From Aliivibrio sp. S3MY1 (GTDB lineage: Bacteria; Pseudomonadota; Gammaproteobacteria; Enterobacterales; Vibrionaceae), in contig NZ_JARACO010000004.1 of assembly GCF_028765575.1 (NCBI RefSeq), forward strand, positions 146,204-210,203: a stretch of DNA of 64,000 nucleotides, read 5' to 3'. Shown in pieces: positions 9,044 through 17,819 of this stretch (within the stretch, counting starts at the first letter, position 1; each line of letters begins with the position of its first letter). The notes beneath the pieces are model-generated. The model ran no database searches and was not told the origin of the DNA. It saw nothing but the letters and a program-made list of their open reading frames with translations. Made by a program: the position numbers and the translations under genes.

Positions 9044-9664
9044 TTAATATAGACGACTTTTTAACAGTGCTATGGTTCCTTCTGATTTTTCATAATCAAT
9101 AGGGAACTCAATCAGCTCATCTTCTGTTTTAAAAAATAAAGAAGGGAATCCACTTTTACTAATTGAGCGAGAAAATGCAATTTCATCTAACAATGCTTGG
9201 TGCGTCTCTGGAGAGAATAAATCCAACTCAAATTTAACCATATCTAAACCAATACTTCTGGCACAATCTAGTAGAACCTCATTATCACTCGGGTTCATCG
9301 CTTTTAAATAATAAGCGCTTTGAATTGCCTCAAGCATGGCAAGTTCTGCACCTTGAGATCGAGCAGCAAGAATGGCACGACAAGAGGGATATGTAGAGCG
9401 GCGCGGGGTATTATTCTCCCAAAAGTCATGATTAAAAGAAGTACCTAGGTAATTTTCTATTTTTTGCCAGTACGATGCTATTTGGATCTGCATCTCTTGC
9501 GACATAGGCTCTTCTGAGTCAGGCGCTAACCCACCAAGAACATAGACAATATCGACATCATTAAAAACGGCTTTTTTCACCTTATCCCATACTGGTTTAT
9601 AGCCCCAACACCATGAACACATTGGATCATAGACGTAATAAAGTATCGCTTTTTCCTCTGACAT
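9044..9664 (-). CDS. DsbA/FrnE-like thioredoxin-fold protein
   Basis: The 206-residue product has a thioredoxin-like strand followed by the motif PMCSWCWGY (active-site CSWC) near the N-terminus, as in the FrnE/DsbA-like branch of PF01323. The long helical insertion and the SGFPSLFFK segment, holding the usual cis-Pro near the C-terminus, fit. There is no signal peptide, so it is likely a cytoplasmic dithiol-disulphide or glutathione-dependent isomerase-type enzyme rather than periplasmic DsbA. The ribosome site AAAGGA precedes ATG 9664. It is a single gene, transcribed towards the metal transporter. The partner is unknown. Confidence 0.85.
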   Translation of the reverse strand: MSEEKAILYYVYDPMCSWCWGYKPVWDKVKKAVFNDVDIVYVLGGLAPDSEEPMSQEMQIQIASYWQKIENYLGTSFNHDFWENNTPRRSTYPSCRAILAARSQGAELAMLEAIQSAYYLKAMNPSDNEVLLDCARSIGLDMVKFELDLFSPETHQALLDEIAFSRSISKSGFPSLFFKTEDELIEFPIDYEKSEGTIALLKSRLY

Positions 9665-9804
9665 AATTTAATTCCTTTTAAATAATTACTTTCATCATAT
9701 GGGATGCATTACTTAATAGCAAAACATCAAAGAAGGGCATAGAATCAATCTCCTTCAAATAGCGCGCTACTGTCGTGCTGATGTAGATTATTAAAAGGTT
9801 CGTT

Positions 9805-10656
9805 ATGTATACATTTTTTGGGGCTTTGGCTTTTATTATATGGGGATTAGTTCCTGTTTACTTCCATCAACTGGAAGGCTTCAGCCCTGCATTAATTCTA
9901 TCTAATCGTATCTTTTGGTCGGCGGTAATTCTAATTGCTGTTTTTTGCTTTAAACCCAACCTAATAGACAAAAAACAATGCACAGTTAGAAATGTCTCAA
10001 TTGCGTTTATGGCAGGGATCATGATGAATTTATCGTGGTTAGGATTTGTATACGCAACCATCTCCAATAACATCATGGCAGCATCATTAGCCTTTTATAT
10101 TACGCCTGTTTTTGTGTTTTTTATCGGCTTTGTCTTTTTTAAAGAAGATCTAAAATCACCACAAAAAATTGCTCTATTTATGATGGTATTGGCCATTGTG
10201 AGTTATGTCTATTTAGACCAACAATTGCCTGTGTTAAGTTTGGCTATTTCACTCTCTTTTGCTAGCTATATTGCCATCAAAAAGCTAATAAAATTAAACA
10301 CCTTTGGGGCTATTTTCTTTGAGCATATCCTGTTTGCGCCTATTGCCTTGTGGTACATCATCACTCACTCTGATGAACTTTCTGCACTTAACTGGGCAAC
10401 CTTAATGGGAGCGGCACCATTACAGCTCGTCTCGATTTTATTATTGAGCATTTCGATCCTCAAAACACCACTCAGCAAGATAAGCTTACTTCAATATATT
10501 GAACCGACTTTGCATCTCGCCTTAGCTATATGGATTTATCATGAGCCTATTTCTAGCGGTCAAAAGTGCGCGTTGATATTGGTCATTATCTCTATCATGA
10601 TTGCTAACATAAAAATGAAGAAGCCAAATAAACCGAATCTTACTAATAAAAGCTGA
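9805..10656 (+). CDS. rarD: RarD/EamA-family membrane transporter
   Basis: This is a ten-helix DMT-superfamily transporter of 283 residues. The N-terminus (WGLVPVYFHQLEGFSP, then LSNRIFWSAVIL) is the RarD signature, and the later ISNNIMAASLAFYITPVFVF and LQYIEPTLHLALAIWIYHEP match the second EamA repeat of RarD. RarD proteins are inner-membrane permeases of uncertain substrate, named from chloramphenicol-sensitivity studies in Pseudomonas. A good site (AAAGG) precedes the ATG. Its 3' end overlaps the 3' end of the convergent AraC/GyrI gene by 14 bases. Identification as this family is firm; orthology with E. coli rarD is less so. Confidence 0.82.
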   Translation: MYTFFGALAFIIWGLVPVYFHQLEGFSPALILSNRIFWSAVILIAVFCFKPNLIDKKQCTVRNVSIAFMAGIMMNLSWLGFVYATISNNIMAASLAFYITPVFVFFIGFVFFKEDLKSPQKIALFMMVLAIVSYVYLDQQLPVLSLAISLSFASYIAIKKLIKLNTFGAIFFEHILFAPIALWYIITHSDELSALNWATLMGAAPLQLVSILLLSISILKTPLSKISLLQYIEPTLHLALAIWIYHEPISSGQKCALILVIISIMIANIKMKKPNKPNLTNKS

Positions 10657-11512
10657 TTGGAAGATAAAAATCCAATTCAAATTCTTCGCTTTCATTTAAA
10701 AAGTGGTTTTTGTGGTAGCGTACGTACGCCGGTGTCGATCTTAATTTAAAGCCTGATGCCGGCAACCATTTCTCCAATACTGTACTGATTTGTGGCAGTA
10801 GTTGCCCATAAATACCATGCAATCGAAACACCGCATGTAACCCGCCAGGGATCACCATTTGATTTACCACGCCACGGTATTTCAATGGCTTATCAATCGC
10901 AATACAAGCAACATAACGGCACTTATTAAGCTCAACCCATGCAGGATTTGAATGGTGTAAGCCAAATTGAGTAGAGAAATCACGATCCTCTGTATTTGCC
11001 CATGCTTTTAATACTAACCACGCATTACGAATAGAACGGTTATAGCCATCGTGTCTCACATAGGCCGCCAACAGCTCTGAAACTTCGATGATTTTTGGTT
11101 GAGGTAACACTCTATCAGCCACGCTTAAATATCCCTCTGCAATTTCAGGATCTTTCAAATATGGTTTATCTGATATCTGTAAATCGTGCTTACGCCATTC
11201 CCCCGGGGACATATCAAAAGTCGACTTAAATGCACGACTAAACGATGATAGTGAGCTAAAGCCACACGTATTGGCAATATCTAAAACGGTCGACTTAGTA
11301 TCAAACATCAGTTGATTTGCTGCATATTCCATACGAGTTCGACGAATATACTGATGAATCGACTCTCCCACCACTTGTTTAAAGATGCGATGAAAATGCT
11401 GCTCAGAATACGCTGCTACCTCAGAAAGCTCTTTTGCCGTAAGTTCTTTGCTGATGTCTTTATGTATATAAAACAGAACATCATTGATTCTTGATATGTG
11501 TTGTTGGGTCAT
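10643..11512 (-). CDS. AraC-type regulator with GyrI-like ligand domain
   Basis: The protein opens with two helix-turn-helix modules of the AraC family (about residues 5-105, including SEQHFHRIFKQVVGESIHQY and the second-helix region GFSSLSSFSRAFK). These are followed by a GyrI-like effector-binding domain reaching the C-terminus (VRHDGYN, GGLHAVFRLHG, DFYLPI). This order, with the DNA-binding part first, is that of Rob/SoxS-related multidrug sensors. The start at 11512 (MTQQHISRIN) was chosen because longer in-frame starts would cover the promoter of the divergent aminotransferase and lack family similarity. It may control the divergent aminotransferase or the convergent exporter (inference). 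Confidence 0.88.
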   Translation of the reverse strand: MTQQHISRINDVLFYIHKDISKELTAKELSEVAAYSEQHFHRIFKQVVGESIHQYIRRTRMEYAANQLMFDTKSTVLDIANTCGFSSLSSFSRAFKSTFDMSPGEWRKHDLQISDKPYLKDPEIAEGYLSVADRVLPQPKIIEVSELLAAYVRHDGYNRSIRNAWLVLKAWANTEDRDFSTQFGLHHSNPAWVELNKCRYVACIAIDKPLKYRGVVNQMVIPGGLHAVFRLHGIYGQLLPQISTVLEKWLPASGFKLRSTPAYVRYHKNHFLNESEEFELDFYLPISFY

Positions 11513-11625
11513 AAACTCAAAATAGCATAAATGGGCATATTTATAAGCATAAACGGACAAACATAGTTGTGCAACGCCTTGTACTATCAAAGAATAAAAT
11601 AAATAAGATAATGATGGGAACACAT

Positions 11626-12780
11626 ATGGAAATAGCTCACTCACTGCAACAGATCCAATCATCTTATATCAGAGAGATCTTAGCGGCAGCAACAGACAAG
11701 AATGTTATCTCTCTCGCAGGAGGATTACCTGATGAGAAAACGTTCCCAATTGATTTAATGAAACCGACACTAGAAAGCCTGTCTGATATGCCAGAAGTCT
11801 TTCAATACGGCGCGACGGCAGGTTACGGTCCTCTTTTAGAACTACTGACAGAAATGTACCAATTGCCAGAAACGCACATACCAATGATCTGTACTGGTTC
11901 TCAGCAAGGGCTGGACCTTATTGCGCGAGCTTACATTAACCCAAATGATACCGTGGTAATGGAAGCACCGAGCTACCTTGGTGCAATGCAAGTTTTTGGT
12001 TTAGTTCAAGCCAATATCACGACCGTATCACAAACAGATTTTGGTCCTAATCTTGAAGAGTTAGAGCAATGCTTTATTCAAGATTCACCCAAAATGTTCT
12101 ATGCCGTGCCTGATTTCCATAACCCTACTGGCGTATGTTGGTCATTAGAAACACGTAAAAAAGTGGCTGAGTTGTGTATTAAATACAAAGTCGCTTTCAT
12201 TGAAGATGCACCATATCGTGAGCTGCGCTTTACCGGTGAAGCGCTGCCAATGGTCTCCACTTTTTGCCCTGACGATTCTATTGTGCTGCGTTCATTTTCT
12301 AAAATTGCCTCTCCGGGTTTACGTATCGGTGCAGTAACGGGCAAGAAAAGTTATTTAGAACCTCTGATCAAAGTAAAACAAGGGGCTGATTTACACTCAA
12401 GCGTACCAATGCAAGCCCTACTGGTTGGCCTATTAAAGCACGCTGATTTTGGTCTGCACATGGAACAAATTCAAGCACTGTATAAAACGCGTTATGATGT
12501 GTTATTCGCAGAACTGAAAAAACAATTACCTGACACTTGCGTGCTAACCCCTGTTGATGGCGGCATGTTCATTTGGTTATCGCTACCAGATTGCGACACT
12601 TTCGCTCTGGCTAAAACATTAATTGCTAACGGTGTTGCTGTAGTACCAAGCCCTGTATTTTACCCAAAACCAGAAGGCGCCCCCTCTGCACTACGTTTAA
12701 ACTTTACTAATGCAAACCCAGAAGAGTTAGTTGAAGCGGTAGATCGTTTAACGAAAGTATTGAATGAAGCGTTAAGCTAA
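11626..12780 (+). CDS. PLP-dependent aminotransferase (class I/II, 2-aminoadipate-type)
   Basis: This fold-type I aminotransferase of about 384 residues has, counted from the chosen start, HNPTG (165-169), the cofactor Asp in IEDAPY (194) and the Schiff-base Lys226 in SFSKIASPGLRIG. The N-terminus IREILAAATDKNVISLAGGLPDE is typical of the 2-aminoadipate/LysN and valine-pyruvate-like branch, also seen as the C-terminal half of MocR regulators. No GntR domain is present. ATG 11626 with GGGAA just upstream is preferred over ATGs at 11611 and 11614. It is probably co-transcribed with the carboxypeptidase 56 bases downstream. The specific amino donor cannot be told from sequence. Confidence 0.88.
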   Translation: MEIAHSLQQIQSSYIREILAAATDKNVISLAGGLPDEKTFPIDLMKPTLESLSDMPEVFQYGATAGYGPLLELLTEMYQLPETHIPMICTGSQQGLDLIARAYINPNDTVVMEAPSYLGAMQVFGLVQANITTVSQTDFGPNLEELEQCFIQDSPKMFYAVPDFHNPTGVCWSLETRKKVAELCIKYKVAFIEDAPYRELRFTGEALPMVSTFCPDDSIVLRSFSKIASPGLRIGAVTGKKSYLEPLIKVKQGADLHSSVPMQALLVGLLKHADFGLHMEQIQALYKTRYDVLFAELKKQLPDTCVLTPVDGGMFIWLSLPDCDTFALAKTLIANGVAVVPSPVFYPKPEGAPSALRLNFTNANPEELVEAVDRLTKVLNEALS

Positions 12781-12836
12781 TTCGGTGAAGCGATAACGAT
12801 AATCATCATAAAATTTATAATTTAAGTGGTATATAA

Positions 12837-13961
12837 ATGAAAATATTCAGTAATTTTGAAAGTGGTAACATTCATGTCGTTGCAGCGAATACGCCTGATG
12901 ATATTCAGTTAACTATCCCTGCGGATAACCAAACTGAGATCGCTCAATGGTTTCACTTTCGCTTAGAAAGCCAGCCTCAACAGCAGCATTCATTTAAAAT
13001 TTTAGGGTTGGCTAAATCTGCTTATCCTGAAGGTTGGCAAGATTACGATGTAGTTGCGTCTTATGACCGTGAAGAGTGGTTTCGCATTCCAGCTGAATTT
13101 GATGGCGATACGCTTAGCTTTAATGTGATGCCAGAGTACCGTTCAATGTATTTTGCGTACTTTGCACCTTACTCGTACGACCGCCACCAAGACCTACTTC
13201 ACGGTGCACAAACATACCACCGCTGCCAGTTAGAAACGCTTGGTGTTACATTAGATAATAACGATATCAGCATTCTAACCATTGGTGAGCCTGCCGAAAC
13301 TAAGAAAAATATCTGGATCACTGGTCGTCAACACCCGGGGGAGACAATGGCGGAATGGTTCATTGAAGGCTTATTATCACGCCTATTAGATGAAACTGAC
13401 ACCGTTGGTCGTGCCCTACTTGATAGCGCTGTTTTCCATATCGTACCTAACATGAATCCTGATGGCAGTATCCGTGGTCACTTACGTACCAATGCGATTG
13501 GTGTTAACTTAAACCGTGAATGGCAAACACCATCAATGGAAAGATCACCTGAGGTATTCTTAGTTCGTGAGCGTATGCTAGCAACCGGCGTTGATATGTT
13601 CTTAGATATTCACGGCGATGAAGCGATTCCATACAACTTCGTTGCTGGTAGTGAAGGTCTTCCTTCTTACAATGAGCGTATTGCTGAGTTAGAGACTACC
13701 TTTAAACAAGCGCTACTAACGATTACTCCAGAGTTTCAAGACGAGATTGGTTACGACAAAAATGAACCCGGTACAGCAAACTTAACCGTTGCTTCTAACT
13801 GGGTTGGTGAGCAATTCAAATGCCTTTCTTATACGGTTGAGATGCCATTTAAAGATCACATTAGCCACGCTGATGAACTGTATGGTTGGTCTCCAGAGCG
13901 AAGCATCGCCTTTGGTCAAGACACGCTATCTGCTATTTGGGCTACCGTCGATAAGCTATAA
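12837..13961 (+). CDS. M14-family carboxypeptidase, cytosolic (CCP-like)
   Basis: This 374-residue zinc metallocarboxypeptidase has no signal peptide. The N-terminal 130 residues form the beta domain typical of cytosolic-carboxypeptidase-like M14 enzymes. The catalytic domain shows the zinc ligands His166 and Glu169 in QHPGE and His259 in DIHGDE, NPDGS, the substrate-binding stretch GVNLNREW, and the catalytic Glu335 in YTVEMPF. Bacterial members are of largely unknown substrate; eukaryotic relatives remove C-terminal or side-chain glutamates. It lies downstream of an aminotransferase, which could handle released amino acids (inference), and ends at a strong terminator. Confidence 0.9.
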   Translation: MKIFSNFESGNIHVVAANTPDDIQLTIPADNQTEIAQWFHFRLESQPQQQHSFKILGLAKSAYPEGWQDYDVVASYDREEWFRIPAEFDGDTLSFNVMPEYRSMYFAYFAPYSYDRHQDLLHGAQTYHRCQLETLGVTLDNNDISILTIGEPAETKKNIWITGRQHPGETMAEWFIEGLLSRLLDETDTVGRALLDSAVFHIVPNMNPDGSIRGHLRTNAIGVNLNREWQTPSMERSPEVFLVRERMLATGVDMFLDIHGDEAIPYNFVAGSEGLPSYNERIAELETTFKQALLTITPEFQDEIGYDKNEPGTANLTVASNWVGEQFKCLSYTVEMPFKDHISHADELYGWSPERSIAFGQDTLSAIWATVDKL

Positions 13962-13978
13962 TCTTTGCTGTAAATACT

Positions 13979-14014
13979 AAAAAACGCCGCAGATAATACT
14001 CTACGGCGTTTTTA
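13979..14014. terminator. Terminator after M14 carboxypeptidase
   Basis: The arms AAAACGCCG (13981-13989) and CGGCGTTTT (14004-14012) form a stem with a 14-base loop and T run, just after the stop at 13961. Confidence 0.85.
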
Positions 14015-14098
14015 TTTAAGATAATACCAATCACAGTCAGAAATAGCATTTTAGCAAGCTAAGATGATCAGCTATTTACTACAATTGATATAATGCTA

Positions 14099-14764
14099 CT
14101 ACTGTACTTTGGACTGGATCTCAGTCCCTGCTTCTCTCAATAAGTTAAACGGTGACATTATTACCCCTTTCACGGCCCCTTGAGTAGCTTGCTGTGATAG
14201 CTCTTCCGTTTTATCGATAATTTGATCGACTTTTGCCATGATTGGTGGCACTTCTTTACGCAATCTCTCCGATTCTTTAATCACAGCAGGAATGGTTGTT
14301 ACTCGATAACCCTTACTTTCGACAAAGGCTTTAGGGAAAACCTGTTCGCGATAATTCTTCAACTCAACCAGTGTATTAGGCACTGTCTCTGTATTAACAG
14401 CATTCATTATTGTGATCACTTTAGGCAGCGATTCTGTACGAATAGACTTAACTTCATCAAGAATAAGCGGAATTTTATTATCAACAGAAGCAACGGTTTG
14501 ATTTACATCCTTTACCGTATCTTTCACTTCACTGACTAAGGTTAATATTTGAGGGGTGAGATCTTCAATGTGCTGAGCTAATAATAGCCATTGATCAATT
14601 TCCAATTTATCAGCCGTTTTATTTACTTCAGCCATTAGTTCAGGGTATTTCTCAACAACCGTATTTACTGAGTTAGTAAACGCGTAAATGGTATACCCCA
14701 AATAAAAAATTGAGATCGCTAATAACGCCTGTATTGCTATTCCTAATCGAGCTAACATAATCAT
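14099..14764 (-). CDS. Membrane-anchored helical protein, unknown function
   Basis: The 221-residue protein has one N-terminal membrane helix (about 5-30) and then a long, charged, almost glycine-free region that should be helical or coiled coil (VKDTVKDVNQTVASVDNK, VKSIRTESLPKVITIMN). A final segment, SPFNLLREAG, looks like a short terminal motif. The arrangement suggests an inner-membrane anchor with a periplasmic or cytoplasmic rod. No catalytic motif is seen and I do not recognise the family. ATAGGT precedes the first ATG. The next minus-strand gene upstream (14833-15204) is 68 bases away and may be co-transcribed. Confidence 0.7.
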   Translation of the reverse strand: MIMLARLGIAIQALLAISIFYLGYTIYAFTNSVNTVVEKYPELMAEVNKTADKLEIDQWLLLAQHIEDLTPQILTLVSEVKDTVKDVNQTVASVDNKIPLILDEVKSIRTESLPKVITIMNAVNTETVPNTLVELKNYREQVFPKAFVESKGYRVTTIPAVIKESERLRKEVPPIMAKVDQIIDKTEELSQQATQGAVKGVIMSPFNLLREAGTEIQSKVQ

Positions 14765-14832
14765 ACCTATTGTATATTTTCTTAACGATAACCTAAGTTT
14801 AGATAAGAATACACAATAACAAGTTTAGATTA

Positions 14833-15204
14833 TCAAACCAGTGCTAATAATACGCCCCCCACGGTTAATGCTGCAGATAAGTATTGCCCCGCAGAATAAG
14901 AGGAGTCATTTTCTTCTTCGATTTTATCTGGATGATCCATCCCTAAAGCGCCATGAGCAAAAGACTCAACGTCGTCCCCCATGCCTTTGTTTGAATCACG
15001 GTTTAGTTGGCTTTCTTTTTCTATATCTTGAAGTGCATACAATAAGGCCTTTCCTTCACTTGATAAGCTGACTTGGTTACCACTGACCGCTATCGAATTT
15101 CCCATTGAAGAGACCTTCACACTTGGACTAGCAGCCATGACAGTAGAAGGCACCGTTTTACTGTATGTCATTGCATTTTGATATGAAGAAACGCCACTTA
15201 TCAT
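14833..15204 (-). CDS. Small protein with C-terminal hydrophobic tail, unknown
   Basis: The 123-residue product has a Ser/Val-rich N-terminal half (PSVKVSSMGNSIAVSG), an acidic middle containing HGALGMDHPDKIEEEN and a C-terminal hydrophobic stretch (LSAALTVGGVLLALV) that could insert in a membrane or associate with a partner. There is no signal peptide. A clear ribosome site (AAAGGAC) precedes ATG 15204. The family is not recognised. The 3' neighbour on the same strand is the membrane-anchored helical protein. Confidence 0.65.
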   Translation of the reverse strand: MISGVSSYQNAMTYSKTVPSTVMAASPSVKVSSMGNSIAVSGNQVSLSSEGKALLYALQDIEKESQLNRDSNKGMGDDVESFAHGALGMDHPDKIEEENDSSYSAGQYLSAALTVGGVLLALV

Positions 15205-15390
15205 TACTCTGTCCTTTGATGAATAATTAACCGCCTATAAATTATATCGGTCATCAAGTAGAAAACTTGCGAATGTTTATTGCCTATTGATTTGATTTTT
15301 TGATGTACCTCACTCTTTTTTGCTGCCTTTACTTATTATTTATTTTCTAACAGCAGTTAAATAAACTAAGCACTTTAAGCTTTGTAATAA

Positions 15391-15593
15391 AGAAGCTTCG
15401 TGTGGATTTTTATCACTATGGCTATTGGTGTATTACTTGGGGTTCAGTTCCCTCAAGTGACACAATGGAATGAATCGATGTCGGTCGGTACAACCAATAT
15501 TCCACTGGCCCTCTAATCGAAGTACCAGTGTTAATCGCTTTAGTTAATGTGGCTTTGAGAATGAAAGATAAATCAGAAGAAAAAACGGCTTAA
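15391..15593 (+). pseudogene. Decayed ACR3-type arsenite exporter (internal deletion)
   Basis: The first frame reads on from 15391 through FVWIFITMAIGVLLGVQFP and ESMSVGTTNIPLA, the N-terminal helix and SVGTTNIP motif of ACR3 arsenite permeases, then meets a stop at about 15514. In another frame the DNA continues directly as GPLIEVPVLIALVNVAL, ending at the TAA 15591-15593, which is the C-terminal helix of the same family. About 270 residues between these motifs are absent, so a single internal deletion has joined the two ends out of frame. There is no good start or ribosome site. The remnant is non-functional. It lies in a 468-base gap otherwise free of genes. Confidence 0.8.
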
Positions 15594-15615
15594 TTCTGAG
15601 TTAACTAACAGCCTT

Positions 15616-15655
15616 AAAATGGGTCGCTGATATTCTCTATCAACGACCTATTTTA
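15616..15655. terminator. Bidirectional terminator
   Basis: AAAATGGGTCG and CGACCTATTTT pair with a single G-T wobble, and inner TGATA/TATCA bases lengthen the stem. It lies 18 bases beyond the end of the cytochrome operon and also follows the ACR3 remnant. Confidence 0.8.
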
Positions 15656-15672
15656 TATACCAACTACATTCA

Positions 15673-17817
15673 TTAATCGACATTGATATTACGGTCTCGT
15701 TTATCGTACATATCAGGCGTAGTATGGAAATTGCCCGCATAACCTGCTTGTTGAAGCTTTTCTCGTACCGCTTTTACATCTTCTGTTGTCACCACTTCCG
15801 TTCGATCGCCAAGATAGTCACGAATAAACGAAATCAATTCAGACAACTGCGTATCCGTTAATATATTTTGGAAGCTCACCATCGGCATAAAGTTTCTTTC
15901 TTCATTAAGGTAGCTTGGCTCTAACCCTCGAATAGTCACGGCGATCGTATTGTATGGATCTCGGTGCATGATAATACCGTTATTTAACAGCGTCGGCGCT
16001 ATTGGATCTCGCCCTTTACCATCTTCACCATGGCAAGCACCACAGGTTGAAACGAATAAAGGATACATATCAGATTGTTTGGCTTCTTCAGTAAATCCTG
16101 TCGGTTGCAACTGCTTCGTATTTGGCGGAATGGTATTATTTTCATCCCCCACTAATAGATACGTCGCCATTGCCTCCACATCTTTACGAGTCATAAAACT
16201 GGTGCTATTTTTGACCACATCAGCCATACCACCAAACGCAGACCCTTTATCTGAGTGCCCTGTATGTAAGAAATCCGTCAGTGATTTAATATCCCAACGA
16301 TCTTGATATAACTCTCGTGATGAAATATCTGGCGCATTCCAACCATCAATAATATTACCTTGGAAAATCTTATCCGTTTCTAATGCCTGAGCAATATTTC
16401 GTGGCGTATGGCACTCTGAACAATGTCCAAGCCCTGCCACTAAATATTTACCACGAGCCCAAATATCAGCGTTATCTTCTGGAGCATTAGTCGTTAAATC
16501 TAACGGCTCTCTATCCATAAATACGATATTCCAGCCTAATAGCCCTAAACGAATATTTGATGGAAACATCATGCTATTTTCATCATTACGACGTGAAACC
16601 GCAGGGATGGATTGCAAGTAATCCCACAATATTTTTACATCTTCTTCTGTTACATATTGGTAAGACGTATAAGGCATTGCAGGATACAGGTAGCCATGCT
16701 TTCCTTTACCATCGTAAAGTGCTGCTTTGAATTCTTCATAGCTGTAATCCCCAATCCCTTCAGTATAATGAGGGGTTATATTGGTTGAATACACGGTTCC
16801 AAATGGTGTAACAAATGGCAAACCACCAGCAAAGGGTTCGCCGCCTTCAGCACTATGACAAGCAACACAATCCCCTGCATAAGCGAGGTATTCACCTTGA
16901 GTTAATTCCTCTTGTGGAATAGCGGCCATTTTTTCATCGTAAGTAATACGCTGAGACGTAATAAATGCACCTAACGCTAAAATATCGTTGTCACTTAATT
17001 GATCTTCAAACGCGGGCATGATGTTATTCAAACCATAATTAATAGTGTGTTGTATTTCTTCAATACTCCCACCGTGCAGCCACACATTATCAGATAGATT
17101 TGGTGCCCCAAGCGCTTGGTTCCCTTTTGCATCGGCACCGTGGCACGCAATACAACTTTTCATAAATGCCGTTTTACCAAGGTCTATTTTGACTGAGGGT
17201 GCGTTTAGTGGGCGCTGTTGCAAAGAAGCAAGATAGTAAGAGATGTTCTGAATATCCTCTTTAGGAAGAATATTTATCCACCCAGCCATTGCTCCGTAAC
17301 GTCCCTTTTTAATTGAATGCAAAATGGCTTCATCTGAGCCGCCATATAACCACACATTATCAATTAAATTTGGGAAGTGTTTTTGTCCTTGCCCATTAGC
17401 TCGATGACAAGCAGCACAGTGAGTTTGAAACAACCCTTTGCCAGAAGCTACAATGTTTGGTTCAGCAGCAAGTGCCGTAAAATCAATCTTACCCAATTGA
17501 GCTATTTGTTGATCTAAAGACTGATTGTGCTCCTGAACCGTATCATCACTTTGCTGCCACCCTAACAGTCCTTGCCAGTTACCTAGCCCCGGATATAAAA
17601 CGAGGAACACCAAAGAACAAGCAAAAGCGACAAAATAGCCCACAAACATAATGCGTGGCGGTGGTCCGTCGTTTTCATCAATATCATCAAATGAATCAAT
17701 GGTTTTGTTTTTATCGGCAAGGTGATTGATACGCCAATATTTGATCACCACATAGACCATTAGCGCTAAGAAGATAACAGTAAGACTAATGACCCATACG
17801 TTCCAAAATCCAGTCAT
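15673..17817 (-). CDS. ccoP: Penta-haem CcoP fused to tri-haem dehydrogenase-type cytochrome c
   Basis: Residues 1-290 are a standard CcoP subunit of cbb3 oxidase: N-terminal membrane helix, GPPPRIMFVGYFVAF second helix, and two c-type haem sites CAACH (134-138) and CIACH (222-226). Instead of ending there, the chain runs on for 424 residues resembling the cytochrome subunit of membrane alcohol/gluconate-type dehydrogenases, with sites CVACH (317-321), CSECH (466-470) and CGACH (592-596) and the usual GGLPFVTPFGTVYSTNITP. The protein could therefore take electrons from a periplasmic dehydrogenase and pass them straight to the oxidase (inference). It is last in the operon, 2 bases after ccoO. 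No dehydrogenase catalytic gene is adjacent. The frame is open throughout, so it is not a sequencing join. Confidence 0.9.
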   Translation of the reverse strand: MTGFWNVWVISLTVIFLALMVYVVIKYWRINHLADKNKTIDSFDDIDENDGPPPRIMFVGYFVAFACSLVFLVLYPGLGNWQGLLGWQQSDDTVQEHNQSLDQQIAQLGKIDFTALAAEPNIVASGKGLFQTHCAACHRANGQGQKHFPNLIDNVWLYGGSDEAILHSIKKGRYGAMAGWINILPKEDIQNISYYLASLQQRPLNAPSVKIDLGKTAFMKSCIACHGADAKGNQALGAPNLSDNVWLHGGSIEEIQHTINYGLNNIMPAFEDQLSDNDILALGAFITSQRITYDEKMAAIPQEELTQGEYLAYAGDCVACHSAEGGEPFAGGLPFVTPFGTVYSTNITPHYTEGIGDYSYEEFKAALYDGKGKHGYLYPAMPYTSYQYVTEEDVKILWDYLQSIPAVSRRNDENSMMFPSNIRLGLLGWNIVFMDREPLDLTTNAPEDNADIWARGKYLVAGLGHCSECHTPRNIAQALETDKIFQGNIIDGWNAPDISSRELYQDRWDIKSLTDFLHTGHSDKGSAFGGMADVVKNSTSFMTRKDVEAMATYLLVGDENNTIPPNTKQLQPTGFTEEAKQSDMYPLFVSTCGACHGEDGKGRDPIAPTLLNNGIIMHRDPYNTIAVTIRGLEPSYLNEERNFMPMVSFQNILTDTQLSELISFIRDYLGDRTEVVTTEDVKAVREKLQQAGYAGNFHTTPDMYDKRDRNINVD

Positions 17818-17819
17818 AA

